This document shows, one piece after another, positions 22,005-28,428 of a DNA stretch of 28,428 bases. Source of the stretch: an uncultured Mucilaginibacter sp. (GTDB taxonomy: Bacteria; Bacteroidota; Bacteroidia; Sphingobacteriales; Sphingobacteriaceae); contig NZ_CAMLHX010000052.1 of assembly GCF_946479965.1 (NCBI RefSeq), forward strand, positions 1-28,428, written 5' to 3'. Each line of letters starts with the position of its first letter. Position 1 is the first letter of the stretch. Both the position numbers and the translations under genes were made by a program. Below the pieces are notes generated by a model. That model was not told the DNA's origin, searched no databases, and saw only the letters and a program-made list of their open reading frames with translations.

Positions 22005-25000
22005 ATGTTAAAACGATCAGTGTATTTCTATATAAGGGTATTGGCCTTATCCTTCTTCTTGGCATCGGGAATGCTATGCAATTTTTCTGCAAATGCCCAG
22101 CAAAAAATAAAGTTTACACACCTCACCACAGAAGACGGGTTATCGCAAAGTACAGCAAGGGGCCTTTTAAAGGACAAATATGGCTTTATTTGGGTTGGCA
22201 CCGAAGATGGCCTTAACCGCTATGATGGCTATAGTTTTACTGTTTACCGTAATATCCCCCAAAATGCACATAGCTTAAATGGCAACAGTATAGGAGCACT
22301 ATTTGAGGACCACGACGGCACGCTTTGGATAGGCACCAATAATGGTTTAAATAAATATGACCGGGCAAGTGATTCATTTATCAACTTCCCTACAAAAGCA
22401 AGCGAAGGTTCATTAAGTAATAATTATATATCGAGTATAATTGAAGATTACCTGGGCAATTTATGGGTAGGCACAAGTATAGGCCTTAATTTTCTCGACC
22501 GGAAAACTAAGCGGTTTATGCATTATAACGCAAATCTCCTTAATCCTGATAGTTTGAGCAACAGCGAAATCAATTCAATTGTGGAAGATACTCAACATAA
22601 TTTATGGATTGGCACCATTGACGGCTTAAACCTTTATGATCGCAGTAAAGACCAATTTGTTAAATTTTTGCACCACGATAATGATCCGGGTTCTATTTCT
22701 AATAACCACATAAGGGCAATTGTGTGCGATGCAGTTGGTAATGTATGGGTTGGCACCCTGAATGGCTTAAATAAATACGATGCCGTTAACCATAACTTCA
22801 TTGTTTATAAAAGCGATGGTAAAGATCCGAAAAAGCTTAGCAGTAATTTGATATACTCACTAGCGGCAGGCAAGGATGGTTCTGTATGGGTTGGTACCGA
22901 AGAAGGCTTGAACCTTTTAGATATTAAAAAGGGTGGATTTACCGTTTACAAAAATGATCCTGCTGACATAAATTCTTTAAAGGGTAAAGCGGTAGGCCCC
23001 ATATTGCCAGACGATGCCGGTATATTGTGGGTAACCACTTATGGCGGAGGAATAAATAAATACGACAAAAATTTACCCCTGTTTGATGTATACCGCAACA
23101 AAGATTTTATAAGTAATACCCTAAATCAAGGTAGTATAACCGCGTTTGAGGAAAGCGATAAGCATGGGATATGGATAGGAAGTGATGGCGGAGGGCTTAA
23201 CTTATTGAATAATAAAACCAGGACATTTAAGCATTATGTCCACAATCCTTCAAATAGCAACAGCTTATCGGCCAATGCAGTACTTGCTATATACAAACAT
23301 AAAAACAGCGAAGCTTTATGGCTGGGCATGTACGGAGGAGGTGTAGATTATTTCGACCCGATAAAAAATACTTTTAAGCATTATAGGAAAGGTAATGGAG
23401 CGAACCATTTAACCAGTGATAATATTTTTACCCTTATGGAGGACCATAAGGGCAACCTATGGATTGGTACAAACGATGCAGGGGTAATGGTACTCGATCC
23501 GGCGACCGGAAAAGTTACAGATTTACACGCTCCGGGGAGTCTTGCTATCCGTTCATTATATGAAGACAGCGAAGGGAATATTTGGATAGGTGCGTATAAC
23601 ACCGGGATCAGCATTTTTAATCCTGTAACTAAAACCTTTACCAGGCTCGATAAGCAAAACAGCAACTTGTCGAACAATATCGTTTATAGTATTATGAACG
23701 ACTCAAAGGGCAATATTTGGGTGGGTACTATGGGCGGTGGGCTTAACCTGTGGAACCCCGGGCGCCGGCAGTTTACTTCCTATACAGTTGCGAATGGTTT
23801 AAGCAACGATGTGATTAACAGTATTGTGGAAGATAGCGCTGGTTTTTTGTGGATAAGCACCAACAATGGCATCAACAGGTTTAACCCTAAAACACATCTT
23901 TTTAATATTTATGATGCGAATAATGGGCTTCAAAACCGTGAGTTTTTTCAGCGCGCAGGTTTTCGAAGCAGCACCGGAGATATCTACCTTGGAGGGATAG
24001 ATGGATTTAATGTGATAAACCCTACCGGCATCAGGCACAACCATAATATTCCTAAAGTTATATTTACAGATTTTCAATTGTTCAACAAATCTGTCAAGGT
24101 TAATTCAAAAAATTCACCATTGACCCGCCACATTACCTATACCAAAGAAATTACCCTTAACTACGATCAAACTGTACTTACTTTTGAGTTTACGGCACTG
24201 AATTATACCATGCCCCAAAAAAACCAATATGCTTACATGCTCGAAAATTTTGATAAAACCTGGAATTATGTAGGCAAGCAACGTAAAGCTACTTATACCA
24301 ACCTTGACCCGGGTACATATATTTTTAGGGTAAAAGCTGCTAATAACGATGGGGTTTGGAATGAAAAAGGCAGTGCAATAAAAATCATTATCACCCCCCC
24401 TTTCTGGGCCACGTGGTGGTTCAGGATGATGGCATTGCTTTCTATCTGTGCAATTATTTATGCCTGGTATAAATACAGGGTACGTAACATTGAGGAACAA
24501 AAATCCAGATTAGAAAAACAGGTGATAGAACGCACCCATGAAGTGAATAAAAAAGCCGAAGAACTACAAGACGCGAACAATGAACTTCAGGCACAAGCGG
24601 AAGAGTTGCAGGCTCAATCTGAGGAGTTGCAATCTCAATCTGAGGAGTTACAGGCACAGTCTGAAGAGCTGCATGTACTTAACGAAGAATTGAAAACTCA
24701 AACCATTGAAGCAGAGCGGGCCAACCGGGCTAAAAGTGTATTCCTGGCAACCATGAGCCACGAAATACGGACACCTATGAATGGTGTATTAGGAATGGCT
24801 TCGCTGCTGAACGAAACCAATCTTGATGATGAACAGTTTGAATATTCGCAAACCATATTGCATAGCGGTGAAGCGTTGCTGAACGTAATAAACGATATCT
24901 TGGATTTCTCTAAAATAGAATCCGGCAAAATGGAGCTCGACCCGCATGTTTTTAACCTAAGAACCTGCGTAGAGGAAGTACTCGATCTTTTTGCCGGTAA

Positions 25001-26261
25001 ATCCGCCGAATCTGGGCTCGACTTAATGTACCAGCTGGACAACCAACTGCCGGCCTATTTAATAGGTGATAGTATGCGGCTTAGGCAGGTTTTGATCAAT
25101 TTACTAGGCAATGCCACGAAATTTACCAACAAAGGCGAGATTTTTTTAGATGTGAGTCTTAAAAACATGTTGGGCAATGACGAAATGGAACTTGGTTTTG
25201 AAATAAGGGACACGGGGATTGGCATACCGGCAGATAAGCTTTCTAAATTATTCGAAGCGTTTTCGCAGGTTGACTCCTCTACAACCCGAAAATATGGCGG
25301 TACTGGCTTGGGCCTTGTTATTTGTGAGCGCCTGATAAATCTAATGGGAGGAAACATCACGGTTGCCAGCGAACCTGGTATTGGTACAACCTTTTATTTT
25401 ACTATAAAATGTAAATCAAGCAAGGAGGAAAATCAGGAAGTTGAACCACCAAACCTAGACAAAGTTAAAGGGAGACAGGTTTTGGTAGTGGACGACAATG
25501 CTACCAACCGCCGAATTTTGCAACTACAGTTGGAGAATTGGGGCCTTAAAGTGACTTTGGCTTCCTCCGGCCAAGAAGCATTACATATTTTGAACAGCAA
25601 ACCTGGTTTTGACCTTGTGATAACCGATATGCAGATGCCGGAGATGGATGGTGTACAGCTTAGTACCGCTATAAAAGAAAAAAATAAAACCTTGCCCATT
25701 ATATTGTTAAGCTCCATTGGAGGCGAAACTAAAAAGGAACACCCCAACTTATTTACTGCCGTATTAACCAAACCGGTTAAACAGCACGCTTTAAGCAAAA
25801 TAATAGTAACCGAACTGCTGCACTTACCGCCGCAAACAGATCAGAACCAAAAACAGGCTACATTGCTTAACAACGATTTTGCGGTTTTACACCCCTTAAA
25901 TATTTTGGTGGCCGAAGATAACCAGATCAATCAGAAAATGATATTAAGAGTGCTTGAGAAACTCGGTTTCCAACCGGCACTGGCAGAAAACGGATCAGAG
26001 GTTATTGCCATGCTTGACAAACAGTACTACGATGTAATTTTAATGGACGTGCAAATGCCGCAGATGGATGGATTAGAAGCCACCCGTTATATAAGGCAGC
26101 ACTATTCAAAACAACCGGCTATTATAGCGATGACCGCCAACGCCATGTTAGAAGACCGCGAAATATGCTTAGAAGCGGGCATGAACAATTATATTGCTAA
26201 GCCTGTAAAACTTGAAGCGCTGGTTACCATGCTAGAGGAAACATACCGGTTGATTAAGTAA
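22005..26261 (+). CDS. Hybrid sensor histidine kinase with periplasmic two-component propeller and two receiver domains
   Basis: 1418 residues. Signal peptide (1-31), then about fourteen propeller repeats of the WVGTxxGLNxYD type (about 40-690, two stacked seven-bladed propellers), a Y_Y_Y domain (about 705-797), one membrane helix (about 801-822), a coiled coil with seven perfect heptads (852-900), HisKA with His919 in MSHEIRTP, and HATPase_c with the N box (about 1028-1040), DTGIGIP and GGTGLGL. Two receivers follow: REC1 (about 1157-1275, Asp1208, Lys1256) and REC2 (about 1298-1415, Asp1348, Lys1399). The front matches SusCD-linked hybrid two-component systems, which normally end in an AraC DNA-binding domain; here that domain is missing and a second receiver is present. 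It must act through an Hpt protein or a separate regulator, perhaps the AraC protein at 20714. The start ATG directly precedes the signal peptide. Confidence 0.95.
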   Translation: MLKRSVYFYIRVLALSFFLASGMLCNFSANAQQKIKFTHLTTEDGLSQSTARGLLKDKYGFIWVGTEDGLNRYDGYSFTVYRNIPQNAHSLNGNSIGALFEDHDGTLWIGTNNGLNKYDRASDSFINFPTKASEGSLSNNYISSIIEDYLGNLWVGTSIGLNFLDRKTKRFMHYNANLLNPDSLSNSEINSIVEDTQHNLWIGTIDGLNLYDRSKDQFVKFLHHDNDPGSISNNHIRAIVCDAVGNVWVGTLNGLNKYDAVNHNFIVYKSDGKDPKKLSSNLIYSLAAGKDGSVWVGTEEGLNLLDIKKGGFTVYKNDPADINSLKGKAVGPILPDDAGILWVTTYGGGINKYDKNLPLFDVYRNKDFISNTLNQGSITAFEESDKHGIWIGSDGGGLNLLNNKTRTFKHYVHNPSNSNSLSANAVLAIYKHKNSEALWLGMYGGGVDYFDPIKNTFKHYRKGNGANHLTSDNIFTLMEDHKGNLWIGTNDAGVMVLDPATGKVTDLHAPGSLAIRSLYEDSEGNIWIGAYNTGISIFNPVTKTFTRLDKQNSNLSNNIVYSIMNDSKGNIWVGTMGGGLNLWNPGRRQFTSYTVANGLSNDVINSIVEDSAGFLWISTNNGINRFNPKTHLFNIYDANNGLQNREFFQRAGFRSSTGDIYLGGIDGFNVINPTGIRHNHNIPKVIFTDFQLFNKSVKVNSKNSPLTRHITYTKEITLNYDQTVLTFEFTALNYTMPQKNQYAYMLENFDKTWNYVGKQRKATYTNLDPGTYIFRVKAANNDGVWNEKGSAIKIIITPPFWATWWFRMMALLSICAIIYAWYKYRVRNIEEQKSRLEKQVIERTHEVNKKAEELQDANNELQAQAEELQAQSEELQSQSEELQAQSEELHVLNEELKTQTIEAERANRAKSVFLATMSHEIRTPMNGVLGMASLLNETNLDDEQFEYSQTILHSGEALLNVINDILDFSKIESGKMELDPHVFNLRTCVEEVLDLFAGKSAESGLDLMYQLDNQLPAYLIGDSMRLRQVLINLLGNATKFTNKGEIFLDVSLKNMLGNDEMELGFEIRDTGIGIPADKLSKLFEAFSQVDSSTTRKYGGTGLGLVICERLINLMGGNITVASEPGIGTTFYFTIKCKSSKEENQEVEPPNLDKVKGRQVLVVDDNATNRRILQLQLENWGLKVTLASSGQEALHILNSKPGFDLVITDMQMPEMDGVQLSTAIKEKNKTLPIILLSSIGGETKKEHPNLFTAVLTKPVKQHALSKIIVTELLHLPPQTDQNQKQATLLNNDFAVLHPLNILVAEDNQINQKMILRVLEKLGFQPALAENGSEVIAMLDKQYYDVILMDVQMPQMDGLEATRYIRQHYSKQPAIIAMTANAMLEDREICLEAGMNNYIAKPVKLEALVTMLEETYRLIK
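24558..24704 (+). repeat. Seven coiled-coil heptads in 21-bp tandem units
   Basis: Residues 852-900 of the hybrid kinase form seven uninterrupted heptads of the type EELQAQS. The central three or four are close to identical at the DNA level (21-bp units such as GAGGAGTTGCAATCTCAATC). The segment links the membrane helix to the DHp domain. Gain or loss of a unit would keep both reading frame and coiled-coil register. Confidence 0.85.
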
Positions 26262-26287
26262 TTTAAGCTATAATATCTAAAATGCAT

Positions 26288-26319
26288 AAAGCCTCTTTAC
26301 AAAAGTAAAACGGCTTTTT
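26288..26319 (+). terminator. Terminator of the hybrid kinase gene
   Basis: AAAGCC pairs with GGCTTT, with an inner TTTAC/GTAAA stem, followed by a T run on the plus strand (26315-26319). It lies 26 bp after the kinase stop codon. Confidence 0.7.
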
Positions 26320-26382
26320 AGCAGGAACCGGCGATTTGGCGAACTTTTTAATTTATTTAGGAATTAATAAGAGACCTGAATC

Positions 26383-27975
26383 TTATCTGTTATTTTTCTT
26401 TGCTACGATTTTTATAAGGAGTTTAACATCGTCAGAAATAGTTAGATCACCATTCTTGTCAAAGAACTTTTCTGATCTGTAATCGATACCCCAATCTGTT
26501 CTATCAATTATCAGCGTGCCATTCAACACCACGGTTCCGTCCATCCCGTCCTTAAAATGCATTATGGCCGGAAAAGTAACTGCCTTCGTAATACCTTCCA
26601 TGGTCAGGTTCCCGCTAACTTTTATAGTCGCGACAGCTTCAATGGTCATGTTCCCGTTCCTACCTTCAGTTTTTCGATCATTTACTGTTTCAACCTTTGT
26701 AATTGAGAATGTAGAAACAGGGACTTTTTTGATATCAAAAAAGTCTGGTAATTTATTGTGTGGACGTTGATCTTCAAATTTTTGTTCAATTGTATTCATG
26801 TCAACTTCAACAGCGCCGCCCACCAAGCGACGGTTTTCGATCAACAATTCTCCTTTTAATAGATCCACGTCCCCCGTGCCGGCATCATCACCAAGTAGCA
26901 TAGAACCTTTCCAAATCACAACACTTTGCTTCGTATCTATGATATATTTTTTCTGCCCCTCTTTATTATAGAAGTCCGTGATGGTCTTTCCATCATAACG
27001 ATAAGCTCCCGTGGCAGATCCAAACCAAATACTTCCATCGTTAGCTTCCAAAAGGCCCAAAAAAGCGTCTCCTGCCATAATTTCGGCTACAGTAGGCTTA
27101 TTACTATACAAGGACATTGCATCATAACGTGAGAGCGCCCAGACCGCCACATGAGCAGAATTTACCGGCCCGGTAGTCCAGATGTTTCCTTTTTTATCTT
27201 CGATTATAGCATGAGTTCCTCTTTCCGATACATTAGTAAAGGTACTGCCGTCATAGCGCCAAAGGCCGTGGGTTACGTCACCAAGCCAAATATTGCCTTT
27301 TCTATCTTCTATTATACTCCAAACGTTTGTAAAGGTTTTGCCCTTATGTATCAACGGGGTAAATGTTTTCCCGTTATAAACGAAAGCGTCGCCCCTTGTT
27401 CCAACCCATAATTTCCCGGTTTTATCTTCAATGATGGTAGTAATATCATTATTCCAATTTCCTCCTTTATAAACACGCGAGGGGTTCGGATTTTTAAAAT
27501 TTCGAAAAGATTTTCCATCGTAACGGCTTATTCCGTCTCCGGTGCCGAACCAAATAATGCCGGCTTTATCTTCATAAACAGACATAACCCGATTATTGGC
27601 AAGACCCTCCGTGGTAGTAAAATGTTGAACGGATTTGCCATTATAATAATAAACGCCTGAATCGGTAGATGTGAACCAAATATTTCCCAGTCTATCTTCC
27701 AGTACATCCAGAAATCTGTACGAACCTATTTTACTTGTAAGATTAGTAAAAGATTTTCCATCGTATCGAAAAACATCACCGAATGATGAGTTGTTCGGGC
27801 CGGCAATCAAAATGGTCCCATTTCTGCCCTTTTTTATACTACGAACCATTATGTTAGGCCCTATGTCTTTAATTTCGGTATTGATATTATCTATTGGTAC
27901 GTTTGTTTGATTTTGTCCAAAGGAAGTGAGAAAAACAGAAATTAAGAACAAAGCATATACGTGTATATATTTCAT
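26383..27975 (-). CDS. Secreted seven-bladed propeller fused to a YceI domain
   Basis: 530 residues with a type I signal peptide ending near TSFGQ (residue 21). Seven propeller repeats follow (about 43-337), each of the form IxEDxxGxIWxGTxxGxxRYDGKxF, enough for one closed propeller as in the sensor part of hybrid kinases. The remainder (about 343-526) is a YceI domain, a lipocalin-like barrel that binds long polyisoprenoids: YIIDTKQSVVIWKG, GGAVEVDMNTIE, LPDFFDIKKVPVSTF, GNLTMEGITKAVTFP, DRTDWGIDYRS. No membrane helix or kinase follows, so it is a soluble periplasmic or secreted protein. It converges with the hybrid kinase, whose sensor is the same kind of propeller. I know of no described protein with this domain pair; a search is needed to tell how rare it is. 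The intact frame and both complete domains argue against an assembly artefact. Confidence 0.9.
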   Translation of the reverse strand: MKYIHVYALFLISVFLTSFGQNQTNVPIDNINTEIKDIGPNIMVRSIKKGRNGTILIAGPNNSSFGDVFRYDGKSFTNLTSKIGSYRFLDVLEDRLGNIWFTSTDSGVYYYNGKSVQHFTTTEGLANNRVMSVYEDKAGIIWFGTGDGISRYDGKSFRNFKNPNPSRVYKGGNWNNDITTIIEDKTGKLWVGTRGDAFVYNGKTFTPLIHKGKTFTNVWSIIEDRKGNIWLGDVTHGLWRYDGSTFTNVSERGTHAIIEDKKGNIWTTGPVNSAHVAVWALSRYDAMSLYSNKPTVAEIMAGDAFLGLLEANDGSIWFGSATGAYRYDGKTITDFYNKEGQKKYIIDTKQSVVIWKGSMLLGDDAGTGDVDLLKGELLIENRRLVGGAVEVDMNTIEQKFEDQRPHNKLPDFFDIKKVPVSTFSITKVETVNDRKTEGRNGNMTIEAVATIKVSGNLTMEGITKAVTFPAIMHFKDGMDGTVVLNGTLIIDRTDWGIDYRSEKFFDKNGDLTISDDVKLLIKIVAKKNNR

Positions 27976-28052
27976 AGTTTTTTAATTATTGATCCTAGTT
28001 AGAATTGATTCAGCGAATCTACCTTGATATTTTTCGATGCGACGAATTTGGA

Positions 28053-28085
28053 TTGTAAATAAAAATGTAAACTTTGTAAATAAAA
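28053..28085. repeat. 12-bp direct repeat at 21-bp spacing upstream of the propeller-YceI gene
   Basis: TTGTAAATAAAA occurs at 28053-28064 and again, unchanged, at 28074-28085. The spacing is two helical turns, and the pair lies 78-110 bp upstream of the start codon at 27975. A third TGTAAA lies between them at 28066. This layout would suit a transcription factor site, but the sequence is AT-rich. Confidence 0.45.
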
Positions 28086-28327
28086 TATTGACGTTGTGCA
28101 TGATAGCCTAAACCCTCTTTCCCGGAAACGCAAGTCGTCCGAAGTATAACCGATAGAAGTTTGTTGAATTTTGGAGAATAAGGCGTAAATGGGAATATTA
28201 TTGTAAAATTACATATTTCATACCCAAAACCGCGCGTAAGAGACCCAAAGGCGATACTTGTTATCGGCAAGAAACAAGAGTTGCCCTTAAAGATAAAGGA
28301 TTTTCAATCCGCGAGGCGACACACGTT
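28086..28327. other. Unassigned tract before the tRNA
   Basis: About 240 bp between the propeller-YceI promoter region and the tRNA terminator. I find no coding sequence with a recognisable product, no transposase remnant and no structured RNA I can name. Short open frames exist but look like chance. A GC-richer patch at about 28105-28150 might be a relic of a larger element. Confidence 0.4.
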
Positions 28328-28332
28328 AAAAA

Positions 28333-28364
28333 AAAAGCCTCAAATCTTCCGACTTGAGGCTTTT
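28333..28364 (-). terminator. Terminator of the tRNA-Met transcript (bidirectional form)
   Basis: AAAAGCCTCAA (28333-28343) pairs with TTGAGGCTTTT (28354-28364) around a 10-nt loop. On the minus strand, downstream of the tRNA, the stem is followed by a run of nine T, so it should end the tRNA transcript. Confidence 0.88.
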
Positions 28365-28374
28365 GATTAATAAG

Positions 28375-28428
28375 TAGCGGGGAGCAGGATCGAACTGCCG
28401 ACCTTAGGGTTATGAATCCTACGCTCTA
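28375..28428 (-). tRNA. tRNA-Met (CAT anticodon), 5' part outside the window
   Basis: The minus strand shows the end of a D arm, an anticodon loop TTCATAA, a variable loop with AAGGTC, a T arm with GTTCGATCC and an acceptor 3' strand CCCCGCT with discriminator A. CCA is not encoded. About 22 nt of the 5' end lie beyond the window edge. The anticodon stem TAGGA/CCCTA has an A-C mismatch at its closing pair. CAT tRNAs can be initiator, elongator or (modified) isoleucine tRNA; without the 5' acceptor strand I cannot decide, though the lack of three G-C pairs in the anticodon stem argues against the initiator. Confidence 0.85.

Noticed and set aside
24558..24704. Tandem 21-bp repeats and the CAAGANN array at 10-78 considered as CRISPR
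   Set aside because: The first encodes coiled-coil heptads inside a kinase and the second has 2-bp spacers. Neither has CRISPR repeat/spacer geometry and no cas gene is present.
28019..28270. An 83-codon open frame on the minus strand upstream of the propeller-YceI gene
   Set aside because: Low-complexity translation without domain or signal peptide, and it covers the probable regulatory repeats. Not supported as a gene.
28375..28428. tRNA gene considered as an integration site of a mobile element
   Set aside because: No integrase, no direct repeat of the tRNA 3' end and no mobile gene is visible in the neighbouring tract, so there is no support for an att site.

Overview
The window is a stretch of chromosome from a Bacteroidota bacterium, most likely a soil or freshwater member of the Sphingobacteriaceae close to Mucilaginibacter or Pedobacter. 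This is inferred from the content: SusC/SusD outer membrane proteins, a FecI-type sigma factor with a FecR anti-sigma factor, a GLPGLI protein, periplasmic two-component propellers, lipoproteins of the Bacteroidota type, promoters of the TTTG/TAnnTTTG class, no Shine-Dalgarno sequences at the starts, and moderate GC. No taxonomic search was possible. I see no transposase, integrase, phage gene or CRISPR array.

Layout. (1) 1-4600, housekeeping and sensing: proline catabolism gene pruA (minus strand), a PAS-GAF-PAS protein that ends in a histidine-kinase dimerisation domain without an ATPase, a small BamE-like lipoprotein and a DUF202 membrane protein. (2) 4620-11323, a five-gene plus-strand operon. 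It has a BlaI-type repressor behind two copies of a 16-bp operator, an M56 (BlaR1-type) membrane metallopeptidase whose periplasmic sensor is a DUF4369 plus redox-dead thioredoxin-like module, an unrecognised secreted protein, an outer membrane beta-barrel receptor and a GLPGLI protein. A secreted START-like protein converges on it. (3) 12211-20578, a trans-envelope regulated nutrient uptake locus: ECF sigma factor, FecR anti-sigma, SusC with an STN signalling domain, SusD and a DUF3823 lipoprotein, closed by a strong terminator. Between fecR and susC lies a strong intrinsic terminator that faces the minus strand. It suggests a small antisense RNA over the susC leader, like the DonS-type RNAs of Bacteroides. 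(4) 20714-26319, regulators: an AraC-type protein carrying a vestigial kinase dimerisation domain, a small conserved protein, and a 1418-residue hybrid sensor kinase with a periplasmic propeller and two receiver domains but no DNA-binding domain. (5) 26383-28428: a secreted seven-bladed propeller fused to a YceI lipocalin-like domain, an unassigned tract, a bidirectional terminator and the 3' part of a tRNA-Met gene.

How the parts may work together. The BlaI/M56 pair probably senses a periplasmic cue through the thioredoxin-like module and derepresses its own operon, changing the outer membrane receptor/GLPGLI pair. The FecI/FecR/SusC-STN set is a classical surface signalling loop controlling its own SusCD importer, perhaps braked by the antisense RNA. 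No glycoside hydrolase, peptidase or sulfatase is present, so the SusCD substrate cannot be named. The AraC protein and the hybrid kinase look like two halves of a hybrid two-component system that are separate genes here. The most novel-looking items are the M56-thioredoxin operon, the propeller-YceI fusion, the kinase-remnant AraC protein and the candidate antisense RNA.
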